Below are positions 17,962 through 27,623 of a DNA stretch of 64,000 nt, one piece after another (position 1 is the first letter of the stretch; every line of letters begins with the position of its first letter). The notes below the pieces were generated by a model. That model was not told the DNA's origin and ran no database searches. It saw only the letters and a list, made by a program, of their open reading frames with translations. This DNA comes from Variovorax sp. Root473. Lineage in GTDB: Bacteria; Pseudomonadota; Gammaproteobacteria; Burkholderiales; Burkholderiaceae_C. Made by a program: the position numbers and the translations under genes. The stretch is taken from assembly GCF_001426505.1 (NCBI RefSeq), contig NZ_LMEV01000019.1, positions 92,639-156,638 of the forward strand, written 5' to 3'.

Positions 17962-19985
17962 GCAGTATCTGTCCCTGAAGCGCGGATGCGGTCTCGCAAT
18001 TCGAGCCGGCGGGCTTCCAGTGCCTTGTAGCGCTCCAGGGCCTTCGGATCTTTTCCCACCGACGCGATGGCCTTGCTCTGCTGGGCTTTCAGGCGGTCGT
18101 CGAGCATGAAGTCGAGCACGCTCGCCAGCTCCTTGGCGGCATCGGCCAGATGCTGTTCTTCCTCGCCTTCGGGCACCGGCCCGGCCTCCGACACGCTCAT
18201 GAGGCGCTCGGCCAGCGGCGCGAAATCGAGTCCGCGCAGGCCTTCGCGCAGCGCTGCCCAGGGCTGCACGCCGTGCTCGTGCAGCTGGCTGTCCAGCCAG
18301 GTGAAGAGGGCGCCGTGCTCGCCCGGCAGGTCGCACAGCATCACGTGCAGCTCGTGCGACAGCGCTTCCCATTGCGCCATGTTCGACAGCACCAGACGAA
18401 CCGCCACGTCGGGCCGGCTCGGCGGCTTGCCGCGTCCGCGCAGCGGCTCGATGGGTTCCTCGAACTTGCCGCCCCAGCGCTTGCCCTTGGTGAACTTGCG
18501 CGGCTGGAACCTGGGTTTGCTCTCGTTTTCGTAGCGTGGCGGCTCGTAGTCCTGCGTCGGCGGCATGTCCGGGTAGTAGTCGCCAGGGTCGTTGCCGTAG
18601 CTGTCGGATTCGCTGTGGCGTTGCGCCGCCTGCGACGGCGCACCGGCGCCCTTGCGTGGGCCGGGCGTTGCGGTGGACCACAGGTCGGACAGCGCGGCGG
18701 CGTCGAGCTGGACCAGCGTGGCGATCTCGCTGAGCAGTTGCCGCTTGAGCGCGCCGTCGGGCATCGCGCTCCACAGTGGGCGCACGTTGCTGGTCATGTG
18801 GGCGCGGCCCTCGGCCGAGCTCAGGTCGCAGCCTTCGCGCGCGGCCTCGAGCATGAAGCGCGACAGCGGTGTGGCCTCGGCCACGAAACCCGCGAACGCG
18901 TCGGCACCGTGTGCACGGATGTAGCTGTCCGGATCGTGTTCGGCCGGCAGGAACAGGAACTTGATGCTGCGCGTGTCGGTGGCATAGGGCAGGGCGCCGT
19001 CGAGCGCCTTGCGCGCGGCGCGGCGCCCGGCGGCGTCGCCGTCGAAGCTGAACACCACCGATTCGGTGAAGCGGAAGAGCTTTTGCACATGCTCGGTGGT
19101 GCACGCCGTGCCCAGCGTGGCCACCGCGTTTGGAAAGCCGAGCTGGGCCAGCGCGACCACGTCCATGTAGCCCTCGGTGACGAGCGCGTAGCCGCGGTCG
19201 CGGAAGGCGGCGCGCGCCTCGTACAGGCCGTAGAGTTCGCGGCCCTTGCTGAACACCGGCGTCTCGGGCGAGTTCAGGTACTTGGGTTTTTCGTCGCCGA
19301 GCACGCGCCCGCCGAAGCCGATGCACTCGCCCTTGACGTTGCGGATCGGGAACATCACGCGGTCGCGAAAGCGGTCGTAGCGCTTGGCTTCTTCGTCGCT
19401 GAGCTTGCCTTCCTCGTTATTGACGATCACCAGCCCGCTCTCGGCGAGCAGCGGATCGTCGTAATCGGGGAACACGCTGGCCAGTGCGCGCCAGCCGGCC
19501 GGCGCATAGCCGATGCCGAACTGCCTGGCGACCTCGCCTGAGACGCCGCGGCCCTTGAGGTACTCGATGGCGCCGGGCGCCTGGCGCAGCGCCTTGCGGT
19601 AGGCGTCGCCGGCTTTTTCGAGCACGTCGGTCAGCGTGGCCTGCTTCTGGCGCTGGGTGGCGGCGCGGGCGCGTTCGGCGGGCGAGACGTCGTCTTCAGG
19701 CACGACCAGGCCGTACTGGCCGGCCAGGTCATGCACGGCCTCGACGAAGCCCATGCCCGCATGTTCCATGAGGAAGCCGATGGCGTTGCCATGCACGCCG
19801 CAACCGAAGCAGTGATAGAACTGCTTGGTCGGGCTGACCGAGAACGAAGGCGACTTCTCGCCGTGGAAGGGGCACAGCCCCATGAAATTGGCGCCGGCCT
19901 TCTTGAGCTGAACGTAGCGGCCGACAATTTCGACCACATCGGCGCGCGCGATGAGTTCCTGGATGAATGAAGCGGGGATGGTCAT
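17958..19985 (-). CDS. dnaG: DNA primase DnaG
   Basis: A 675-residue primase that makes RNA primers at the replication fork. The N-terminal zinc ribbon is Cys38-x2-His41-x17-Cys59-x2-Cys62. The catalytic core includes GYAPAGWRAL and the TOPRIM motifs (VTEGYMDVVALAQ and FSFDGDAAGRRAA). A low-complexity linker (~residues 440-560) precedes the C-terminal helicase-binding domain. The start at 19985 (MTIPASFIQELI) fits other DnaG proteins; the frame stays open further upstream without family similarity. The YihY-family gene diverges 74 bases away. Confidence 0.97.
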   Translation of the reverse strand: MTIPASFIQELIARADVVEIVGRYVQLKKAGANFMGLCPFHGEKSPSFSVSPTKQFYHCFGCGVHGNAIGFLMEHAGMGFVEAVHDLAGQYGLVVPEDDVSPAERARAATQRQKQATLTDVLEKAGDAYRKALRQAPGAIEYLKGRGVSGEVARQFGIGYAPAGWRALASVFPDYDDPLLAESGLVIVNNEEGKLSDEEAKRYDRFRDRVMFPIRNVKGECIGFGGRVLGDEKPKYLNSPETPVFSKGRELYGLYEARAAFRDRGYALVTEGYMDVVALAQLGFPNAVATLGTACTTEHVQKLFRFTESVVFSFDGDAAGRRAARKALDGALPYATDTRSIKFLFLPAEHDPDSYIRAHGADAFAGFVAEATPLSRFMLEAAREGCDLSSAEGRAHMTSNVRPLWSAMPDGALKRQLLSEIATLVQLDAAALSDLWSTATPGPRKGAGAPSQAAQRHSESDSYGNDPGDYYPDMPPTQDYEPPRYENESKPRFQPRKFTKGKRWGGKFEEPIEPLRGRGKPPSRPDVAVRLVLSNMAQWEALSHELHVMLCDLPGEHGALFTWLDSQLHEHGVQPWAALREGLRGLDFAPLAERLMSVSEAGPVPEGEEEQHLADAAKELASVLDFMLDDRLKAQQSKAIASVGKDPKALERYKALEARRLELRDRIRASGTDTA

Positions 19986-20954
19986 GGCTGCGGGGAGCGG
20001 CAAATCATACGCAAGCCGACGAGCGGCATACTGAACCCCGCCGCAAATCCACATCACGCATGAAGACGCCCCTGCCTTTGCAACACGCCGCACCGCTGCT
20101 GCGCCATCCGCTGCGCTTCGTCTGGAGTGCGCTCAAGGAGTTCCGCGCCAACCAGGGGTTGCTGCTCGCGGGCGCGGTGGCCTACTACGCGCTGCTGTCC
20201 ATCGTGCCGCTGCTGATCGTGAGCGTGATGGCGCTGTCGCACATGATCGACCAGGCCGAGCTGCTGCGCACCATCGGGCGCTATCTCGAATGGCTGCTGC
20301 CGGGGCAGTCGAAAGCCATCGTGGCCGAGCTGTCGAGCTTCCTGGACCACCGCTCGGTGCTGGGGCCGGTGCTGCTGGTGACGATGATCTTCTTCAGTTC
20401 GCTGGCGTTCAGCGTGCTCGAAAGCGCCATGGCGGTGATCTTTCACCACCGCAAGGCCGATCACAAGCGCCACTTTCTCGTGTCGGTGGCGATGCCGTAC
20501 CTCTACATCCTGAGCCTGTGCGCGGGGTTGTTGCTGGTCACGCTGGTGTCGGGCGCGCTGCAGCTGGTGGGACAGGAAAGCGTCGACCTGCTGGGGCGCA
20601 GCTGGTCGCTGTCGGGCATTTCGGGCTTGCTGCTGTACCTGCTGGGGCTGGGCGGCGAGATCTTCATGCTGACCTCGCTGTACCTCGTGATGCCGGCCGG
20701 GCGCATGTCGCTGCGGCATGCGCTGCTGGGCGGCGTCACGGCCGCGCTGCTGTGGGAGGCCACGCGGCGCGTGCTGATCTGGTATTTCTCGACGCTGTCG
20801 CAGGTGAACGTCGTCTACGGCTCGCTCACCACGGCCATCGTGGTGCTGCTGAGCCTGGAAATCGCCGCCATGCTGGTGCTGCTCGGCGCCCAGGTCATCG
20901 CGAACTACGAGCGCCTGGACCGCACCGGCAGCACGAAGCTGCCGGCGTCCCAGG

Positions 20955-21713
<759 letters not shown>

Positions 21714-21763
21714 TGAAAGTCTCCTGAAATGAGACCGACATTATCGAAGACGACCGCCGGGCC

Positions 21764-21793
21764 AAAAAAAAGGCCTCATCCGAAGATGAGGCC
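21764..21793 (-). terminator. Rho-independent terminator after the phasin gene
   Basis: GGCCTCATC (21772-21780), loop CGAA, GATGAGGCC (21785-21793). On the minus strand the stem is followed by eight Ts (21764-21771). It ends phasin transcription before the SDR gene. Confidence 0.9.
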
Positions 21794-21843
21794 CTGAATT
21801 GGATCCGTAAGGACCCAAGGAGACAACTGGTGGTGGTCGGTGC

Positions 21844-22395
21844 TTAGCGCTTGCGCGAGGCGGTGGCCGTCTTGGCCGCGGCGACGGCTTGGGTCGACAC
21901 AGCGTTGAAGTTGGCTTCGGCGACGTCCGATGCTTGCTTGACGGCCTTCTGGACCGATTCGAAAGCGTTGTTGGCGGCTGCCACGGCGCTCTTCAGCACG
22001 GCGACGGCGGTTTCCGAACCGGCGGGGGCGTTCTTGGAAGCGCTGTCGACGAGGCCGACGAAGGCTTGCTGGGCTTCAGCGGACTTGGCTTCGAAGGCCT
22101 TCGAGAATTCGGCGCTGGTGCCTTGGGCGATGTCGTACAGGTGACGGCTGTAGGCAGCGGTCTTTTCGGCCAGGGGCTGGAACAGGCTGGCTTGCAGCGT
22201 CAGCAGCTCTTGGGCGTCCTTGACGTTCAGGGCCGCCTGAGCGGTGCTCTGGGCTTCGGTCAGGGCGGCCTTGGAGGCGGTCACGTTCAGTTCAACCAGC
22301 TTTTCAACGCCTTCGAAAGCCTTGGTGGTCAGGCCGAACAGGGTTTCGAGGTTTGCTTTTTGAGCGGCGAGGATTTGGTCAGCGGTCAGGGCCAT
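21844..22395 (-). CDS. Phasin family protein (PHA granule-associated)
   Basis: A 183-residue, Ala-rich, largely helical protein with the phasin_2 pattern (LTADQILAAQKANLETLFGLTTKAFEGVEKLVELN). Phasins coat polyhydroxyalkanoate granules. The C-terminal tail (AAKTATASRKR) is basic, as in DNA- or granule-contacting PhaP-like proteins. The ATG at 22395 has GGAG 9 bases before it; a longer frame to 22473 is open but not supported. A good sigma-70 promoter and a CTGC-N3-GCAG palindrome lie upstream, suggesting PhaR control. Confidence 0.93.
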   Translation of the reverse strand: MALTADQILAAQKANLETLFGLTTKAFEGVEKLVELNVTASKAALTEAQSTAQAALNVKDAQELLTLQASLFQPLAEKTAAYSRHLYDIAQGTSAEFSKAFEAKSAEAQQAFVGLVDSASKNAPAGSETAVAVLKSAVAAANNAFESVQKAVKQASDVAEANFNAVSTQAVAAAKTATASRKR

Positions 22396-22480
22396 TTGGG
22401 ATCTCCAGGAAGGATGATGGGGTGGTCGATTCACGTTGCGCTGCGCCTCGTCGTTCATGTTGCGGTGCAGCATGGCCTGA

Positions 22481-22508
22481 AGTATAGGCAGCTGAACGCA
22501 GCGATCAA
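22481..22508 (-). promoter_or_regulatory. Phasin promoter
   Basis: On the minus strand TTGATC (22503-22508) and TATACT (22481-22486) are separated by 16 bases, about 85 bases before the phasin start. Both hexamers are close to the sigma-70 consensus. Confidence 0.6.
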
Positions 22509-22515
22509 GCGGTTT

Positions 22516-22552
22516 TTGCTGCTGTGCAGCAATTTAGAAGCCGCCTTCTAAA
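22516..22552. promoter_or_regulatory. Two palindromes, one PhaR-like, between the phasin and deacetylase genes
   Basis: TTGCTGC-TGT-GCAGCAA (22516-22532) contains CTGC-N3-GCAG, the motif type described for the PHA regulator PhaR. Directly beside it is TTTAGAAG-CCGC-CTTCTAAA (22533-22552), a perfect 8-4-8 palindrome. Both lie just upstream of the phasin -35 element and before the divergent deacetylase gene, so they may control either or both. Confidence 0.5.
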
Positions 22553-22579
22553 ACCGCCCTGCGCCGCCAGAATGCGGCC

Positions 22580-23506
22580 ATGCGTGCTTTCTATTCCGGG
22601 CAGTTCGTCCTGCCTTTGCCGACGGGCCACCGCTTTCCCATGTCGCGCTACGCGATGCTGCGCGACCGCCTGCAAGAGCAGTTGCCCGCCGTCGAGATGG
22701 ATCCGGCCCCGCGCGCCACCGACGACGAGCTTGCGCTCGCCCACACGCCCGAATGGATCACCGCCGTCAGCGAAGGCCGCGTGAGCCCGCAGGCCATGCG
22801 CGAGATCGGCTTTCCCTGGAGCGAGGCGATGGTCGAGCGCTCGCGCCGTTCCACCGGCGCCACCATTGCCGCCTGCCGCGCGGCCTTCGCGGGCGGCGTG
22901 TCAGCCAACATGGCCGGCGGCACGCACCACGCCTATGCGGACAAGGGCAGTGGTTTCTGCGTCTTCAACGACGCAGCGGTGGCTGCGCGGCTCATGCAGG
23001 TCGAGCAGGCCCGTGCCGGCCGGCTGCTCAGGGTGGCCATGATCGACCTCGACGTGCACCAGGGCAACGGCACGGCCCGCATCTTCCAGGGCGACCCCAG
23101 CGTGTTCACGCTGTCGGTGCACGGCCAGAAGAACTTCCCCTTTCGCAAGGAGGCGAGCGATCTCGACGTGGAGCTGCCCGACGGCTGCGGCGACGCCGAC
23201 TACCTCGCGGCGCTCGAGCACGCGCTCGACGAGCTCGACCGCCGCTTCTCGCCCGGCCTCGTGATCTACCTGGCCGGTGCCGACCCCTTCGAGCGCGACC
23301 GGCTCGGTCGCCTCAAGCTGAGCTTCGACGGCCTGGAGGCGCGCGACCGCCGCGTGTTCGACTGGACCTGGCAGCGCCGCATCCCGACCGCCTTCGCGAT
23401 GGCCGGCGGCTATGCCAGCGACATCGCCGAGACGGTGCAGGTGCAGCTGGGCACTTTCCGGGTGGCGCTCGATTGCTGGCGCCGCTGGCAAAATGCCGCG
23501 CGATGA
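22580..23506 (+). CDS. Histone deacetylase family protein (HDAC/AcuC fold)
   Basis: A 308-residue arginase/deacetylase-fold enzyme. Zinc ligands are in DLDVHQGNGT (Asp and His) and AGADPFERD (Asp). The catalytic His pair is in AGGTHHAYAD, and a Gly-Gly-Tyr (AGGYAS) sits near the C-terminus. These are the class I/II HDAC active-site elements. Bacterial relatives deacetylate acetyl-CoA synthetase, acetylpolyamines or small amides; the target here is unknown. It overlaps the thioesterase gene by four bases (ATGA). Confidence 0.92.
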   Translation: MRAFYSGQFVLPLPTGHRFPMSRYAMLRDRLQEQLPAVEMDPAPRATDDELALAHTPEWITAVSEGRVSPQAMREIGFPWSEAMVERSRRSTGATIAACRAAFAGGVSANMAGGTHHAYADKGSGFCVFNDAAVAARLMQVEQARAGRLLRVAMIDLDVHQGNGTARIFQGDPSVFTLSVHGQKNFPFRKEASDLDVELPDGCGDADYLAALEHALDELDRRFSPGLVIYLAGADPFERDRLGRLKLSFDGLEARDRRVFDWTWQRRIPTAFAMAGGYASDIAETVQVQLGTFRVALDCWRRWQNAAR

Positions 23507-23964
23507 GCGCCTCGACACCTCCACCCGCCGCCCCCAAGCCCACGCCCCACGTCCGCAGCGCCTACCGGGCGTTTCGCAGCATCCCGACGCGCTGGGCCGA
23601 CAACGACATGTACGGCCACGTCAACAACGTCGTCTACTACAGCTGGTTCGACACCGCGGTGAACGCGCTGCTCATCGAGCGCGGCGCGCTCGACATCCAC
23701 GGCGGCCAGACCATCGGCTTCGTGGTCGAGACGCAGTGCAACTACTTCGCGCCGGTCGCGTTCCCGCAGACGGTGGAGGCAGGCATCCGCGTCGCGCAAG
23801 CAGGGCGCTCGAGCGTGCGCTACGAGATCGCGCTGTTCGCCGAGGGTTCCGACACCGCCGCCGCGCAGGGGCACTTCGTGCATGTGTATGTCGACCGCGC
23901 GACGCAGCGGCCGGTGCCGTTGCCCGAGGCGCTGCAGCAGGTGGTCGATTCGCTGCGCGCCTGA
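23503..23964 (+). CDS. Acyl-CoA thioesterase (4HBT hotdog fold)
   Basis: A 153-residue hotdog-fold thioesterase. After ~20 flexible Pro-rich residues comes RWADNDMYGHVNNVVYYSWFDTAVN, the 4-hydroxybenzoyl-CoA thioesterase signature with the catalytic Asp. It hydrolyses acyl-CoA esters; the chain specificity is unknown. The ATGA overlap with the deacetylase gene indicates co-translation. Confidence 0.92.
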   Translation: MSASTPPPAAPKPTPHVRSAYRAFRSIPTRWADNDMYGHVNNVVYYSWFDTAVNALLIERGALDIHGGQTIGFVVETQCNYFAPVAFPQTVEAGIRVAQAGRSSVRYEIALFAEGSDTAAAQGHFVHVYVDRATQRPVPLPEALQQVVDSLRA

Positions 23965-23973
23965 GCGCCCATG

Positions 23974-23998
23974 AAAAAACGGCGCCCGCAGGCGCCGT
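23974..23998 (-). terminator. Terminator of the small secreted protein gene
   Basis: ACGGCGCC (23979-23986), loop CGCA, GGCGCCGT (23991-23998), followed on the minus strand by a run of Ts (23974-23978). It ends the minus-strand unit containing 24026-24436; the plus-strand thioesterase may also use the stem. Confidence 0.85.
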
Positions 23999-24025
23999 CC
24001 GTGAGTGAGTGGGGCATGACCCCGC

Positions 24026-24436
24026 TTACATCGTCTTCTTCATGGCCTTGATGTCGGCCTTGCCCTGGGCCTCGTCGGCCTTGGCCTGCTTCACGCACGC
24101 AGCCTTGGCTTCGCCCTGCTGGTCGTCGCACTTTTCCTTCGCGACTTCGTAGGCGGCCTTCACTTTCTCTTCGGCCACCTTGCGGGCATGGCTGTCGCTC
24201 GGCTGGTATTGCTGCTCGAGCTCGGCCTTGGCCACTTCTTCCTTGCCCTTGGCTTCCTTCTGGCAGACGTCCTTGGCGTTGTCCTTCATCGCGTCGCACT
24301 GGGTCTTGGCGACCTTGTAGTCGGCCTCGACCTTTTCCTTGGCGACCTTGTACTCATCCTTGGTCATCGCACCAGCCTGGCTGGCAACGAAACAGGTGGA
24401 GGCGAGGGCGAGCATGACGAAGTGCTGTTTTTTCAT
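24026..24436 (-). CDS. Small secreted Lys/Ala/Cys protein with an internal duplication, function unknown
   Basis: A 136-residue protein with a Sec signal peptide (MKKQHFVMLALASTCFVASQAGA). The mature part is charged and helical. It contains two versions of one repeat: K-V-x-A-x-Y-x-V-A-K-x-x-C-D, then ~8 residues, A-K-x-x-C-x-K-x-A-K. Each copy has two cysteines 11 apart, so each could form one disulfide in the periplasm. Database annotation of similar proteins as TolA-like probably reflects composition only. It follows the CsbD gene by 51 bases and both may be stress-induced. Confidence 0.8.
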   Translation of the reverse strand: MKKQHFVMLALASTCFVASQAGAMTKDEYKVAKEKVEADYKVAKTQCDAMKDNAKDVCQKEAKGKEEVAKAELEQQYQPSDSHARKVAEEKVKAAYEVAKEKCDDQQGEAKAACVKQAKADEAQGKADIKAMKKTM

Positions 24437-24487
24437 GGTGTATGTCCTTTGCGGTGAATGACGGAAGAGAGCAGGGCGCGTTCGTTC

Positions 24488-24721
24488 TCAGTACTTTTCG
24501 TACCAGAGGGCGTCGGGAGAGCGGCCGTCGCGAGATTCCCATTCCTTCACCTGCTTCTCGGCCTCGTCGCGGCTGATGCCGTGGCGTTCCTGGATGCGGC
24601 CCAGCAGCTGGTCGCGCTTGCCCGCGATGACGTCGAAGTCGTCGTCGGTCAGCTTGCCCCACTGCTCCTTGACCTTGCCCTTGAGCTGCTTCCAGTTGCC
24701 TTCGATGGTGTCCTTGTTCAT
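24488..24721 (-). CDS. CsbD family stress protein
   Basis: A 77-residue soluble, hydrophilic protein with the CsbD opening MNKDTIEGNWKQLKGKVKEQWGKLTDDD. CsbD proteins are general stress markers in bacteria with no known biochemical activity. The C-terminal half (RIQERHGISRDEAEKQVKEWE) is the extension common in proteobacterial members such as YjbJ. It is the first gene of the pair with the secreted repeat protein. Confidence 0.93.
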   Translation of the reverse strand: MNKDTIEGNWKQLKGKVKEQWGKLTDDDFDVIAGKRDQLLGRIQERHGISRDEAEKQVKEWESRDGRSPDALWYEKY

Positions 24722-24906
24722 GCGAATCTCCTTGCGTAAGAGTGATGACCCGGCGGAACATGCCGCCGCCGTGAAATCAATGTCGCGTGAGTGATTCCCC
24801 CTGCCGGTAGGACGTGCAGTGCGGCCCTCGTAGGCAGAGGCCGACTCAGGCCGTGATAATGGAACGGACGCCGCAGCCAGAGACCCGAGACACCGCGCAC
24901 CGCACC

Positions 24907-26127
24907 ATGATCATTCACAGCCTGCTCGACACCGACCTCTACAAGTTCACGATGATGCAGGTCGTCCTGCACCACTTTCCGGGGGCACGGGTCGAGTACC
25001 GCTTCAAGTGCCGCAACCCCGGCGTCAACCTCGCGCAGTTTGCGGGGCAGATCCGCGACGAGATCCGCAGCCTGTGCTCGCTGCAGTTCCGCGACGCCGA
25101 ACTCGCCTACCTGCGCTCGATGCGCTTCATCAAGAGCGACTTCGTCGACTTCCTGGGCCTGTTCCGGCTCAACGAGAAGTACATCAACGTCATTCCCCAG
25201 CCCTCGGGCGAGCTCGAGATCCGCATCAAGGGCCCGTGGCTGCACACCATCCTGTTCGAGATCCCGGTGCTGGCCATCGTGAACGAGGTCTACTTCCGCA
25301 ACACGCAGAAGAACCCCGATTTCGAGGAAGGCCGCCGCCGCCTCGACCTCAAGATCAGCCAGCTGCAAGAGGCCGGCCTGGGCGACCTCAAGATTGCCGA
25401 CTACGGCACGCGCCGCCGCTTCTCGAAAGACTGGCACGAAGAAGTACTGCGCACGCTGGCGCAACGGCTCGGCGCCGTGGCCTCGCCGCCGGCCAAGTCG
25501 CCCGCGGGCGAACACCTGCCGCAGCTGGCGGGCACCAGCAACGTGCTGTACGCCATGAAGCTCGGCCTCATTCCGCTGGGCACCATGGCACACGAGTACC
25601 TGCAGGCCTGCCAGGCGCTGGGCCCGCGGCTGCGCGACAGCCAGATCTTCGGCTTCGAGAGCTGGGCCCGTGAATACCGCGGCGACCTGGGCATTGCGCT
25701 GTCCGACGTGTACGGCATGAGCGCCTTCCTGCGCGACTTCGACCTGTACTTCTGCAAGCTCTTCGACGGCGCGCGCCACGACAGCGGCGACCCGTTCCAG
25801 TGGGGCGAGCGCATGCTGGCGCACTACCATGCGAACCGGGTCGATCCGCTCACCAAGACGCTGATCTTCAGCGATGGCCTCACGGTGCCGCGCACCATCG
25901 AGCTGTACCAGCAGTTCCGCGGCCGCTGCCTGCTGGCCTTCGGCATCGGCACCAACCTCACCAACGACCTGGGCTACGAGCCGCTGCAGATCGTCATCAA
26001 GATGATCCAGTGCAACGACCAGCCGGTGGCCAAGCTGTCGGACACGCCATCCAAGAACATGTGCGAGGACGAGAAATACCTGGCTTACCTGCGTCAGGTT
26101 TTCGAGATCGAACAACCCCCCGCGTGA
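24907..26127 (+). CDS. pncB: Nicotinate phosphoribosyltransferase
   Basis: A 406-residue enzyme joining nicotinate and PRPP, with ATP hydrolysis, to give nicotinate mononucleotide in NAD salvage. It opens with IIHSLLDTDLYKFTMMQVVLHHFP and has DYGTRRRFS, TSNVLYAMKLGLIPLGTMAHEY and HDSGDPFQWGE, all conserved in the bacterial short-form family. The ATG at 24907 is the conserved start; the frame continues open upstream without similarity. It diverges from csbD across 185 bases in which I see no clear regulator site. Confidence 0.96.
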   Translation: MIIHSLLDTDLYKFTMMQVVLHHFPGARVEYRFKCRNPGVNLAQFAGQIRDEIRSLCSLQFRDAELAYLRSMRFIKSDFVDFLGLFRLNEKYINVIPQPSGELEIRIKGPWLHTILFEIPVLAIVNEVYFRNTQKNPDFEEGRRRLDLKISQLQEAGLGDLKIADYGTRRRFSKDWHEEVLRTLAQRLGAVASPPAKSPAGEHLPQLAGTSNVLYAMKLGLIPLGTMAHEYLQACQALGPRLRDSQIFGFESWAREYRGDLGIALSDVYGMSAFLRDFDLYFCKLFDGARHDSGDPFQWGERMLAHYHANRVDPLTKTLIFSDGLTVPRTIELYQQFRGRCLLAFGIGTNLTNDLGYEPLQIVIKMIQCNDQPVAKLSDTPSKNMCEDEKYLAYLRQVFEIEQPPA

Positions 26128-26176
26128 ACCCTGTACCGGCCCCCGTGCAGCGCTTCGTCTGGTACGGTACAGCCCC

Positions 26177-27589
26177 ATGAAAAAATCCCTCCGACTGGTC
26201 GCGGCCGCGCTGCTGCCGCTGATGTTCCCCGCCCTCGCGTCGGCCGCCGAATTCAACGGCGCCACGTTGTCGCCGCTGTGGGGCGTGCCCTTCGCGGGCA
26301 TCCTGCTGTCGATCGCGCTCATGCCGTTGCTCGTGCCGTCGTTCTGGCACCACCACTACGGCAAGGTGTCGGCCGCCTGGGCACTGGCTTTCCTCTTGCC
26401 GTTTGCCGCGATCTACGGCGCGCCGCTGGCCGGGGCGCAGATGGTGCACGCGCTGGTCGAGGAATACATCCCCTTCATCATCCTGCTCACCGCACTGTTC
26501 ACGGTGGCCGGGGGCATCCACATCCGGGGCAACCTGCACGGGGCGCCGGGGCTCAACACGGCCATCCTGGCGATCGGTGCGGTGCTCGCGAGCTTCATGG
26601 GAACCACGGGCGCCTCGATGCTCCTGATTCGCCCGCTGATCCGCGCCAACGACAACCGGGCGCACCGGGCGCACGTGGTCGTGTTCTTCATCTTCATCGT
26701 CTCGAACGCAGGCGGCTCGCTCACGCCGCTGGGCGATCCGCCGCTGTTCCTGGGCTTCCTGAAGGGCGTCGACTTCTTCTGGACCGCGCAGAACATCCTG
26801 CCCGACACGCTGTTCATCCTGGCCGTGCTGCTCGTGCTGTTCTATTTGATCGACCGCCATTACTACCGCAAGGACGGCGTGCTCCCGGTCGACCCGACGC
26901 CCGACACCCAGCGCATCGGCTTCGATGGCGCCATCAACTTCGCGTTGCTCGGCGGCGTGATTGCGCTGGTGCTGATCAGCGGGTTCTGGAAGTCGCCGGT
27001 CACCTTCGACATCTACGGCTCGACGATGGGCCTGCCGGGGCTGGTGCGCGACGTGGGCCTCATCGCCATCACGCTGCTGTCGCTGAAGATCACCGCCGCC
27101 AAGGTGCACGCCGACAACCAGTTCGAGTGGGGTCCGATGGCCGAGGTGGCCAAGCTTTTCGCCGGCATCTTCCTGACCATCATCCCGGTGATCGCCATGC
27201 TCAAGGCCGGCACGCAGGGCCCGTTCGGCGCCATCGTCGCGGCCGTGACGCGCGCCGACGGCCAGCCCGATCCGGCGATGTACTTCTGGGCCACCGGCAT
27301 CCTGAGTTCGTTCCTGGACAACGCGCCCACCTACCTCGTGTTCTTCAACACGGCGGGCGGCGATCCGGTGGCACTCATGACCACCTATGCCACCACGCTG
27401 GCCGCCATCTCGGCGGGCGCCGTGTTCATGGGCGCGAACACCTACATCGGCAACGCGCCGAACCTGATGGTCAAGGCCATCGCCGAAAGCCGCGGCGTGC
27501 GCATGCCCAGCTTCTTCGGCTACATGCTGTGGTCGGGTGCGATCCTGGTTCCGCTGTTCGTGCTGACCACCTTCATCTTCTTCGTCTGA
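26177..27589 (+). CDS. Sodium:proton antiporter-like protein of the ion transporter superfamily
   Basis: A 470-residue membrane protein with a cleavable or anchor-type leader (MKKSLRLVAAALLPLM) and about 12 helices. The re-entrant loop segments MGTTGASMLLIRPLI (residue ~155), IVSNAGGSLTPLGDPPLFLGFL (residue ~177) and SSFLDNAPTYLVFFN (residue ~380) are those of the NhaD/ArsB/CitM superfamily. The LDNAP...N and SNAGG...GDPP pattern favours NhaD-type Na+/H+ exchange. It lies 49 bases after pncB. Confidence 0.85.
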   Translation: MKKSLRLVAAALLPLMFPALASAAEFNGATLSPLWGVPFAGILLSIALMPLLVPSFWHHHYGKVSAAWALAFLLPFAAIYGAPLAGAQMVHALVEEYIPFIILLTALFTVAGGIHIRGNLHGAPGLNTAILAIGAVLASFMGTTGASMLLIRPLIRANDNRAHRAHVVVFFIFIVSNAGGSLTPLGDPPLFLGFLKGVDFFWTAQNILPDTLFILAVLLVLFYLIDRHYYRKDGVLPVDPTPDTQRIGFDGAINFALLGGVIALVLISGFWKSPVTFDIYGSTMGLPGLVRDVGLIAITLLSLKITAAKVHADNQFEWGPMAEVAKLFAGIFLTIIPVIAMLKAGTQGPFGAIVAAVTRADGQPDPAMYFWATGILSSFLDNAPTYLVFFNTAGGDPVALMTTYATTLAAISAGAVFMGANTYIGNAPNLMVKAIAESRGVRMPSFFGYMLWSGAILVPLFVLTTFIFFV

Positions 27590-27623
27590 TCCTTCCCACA
27601 CGTTCAAGAAAGAGACACGTTCC

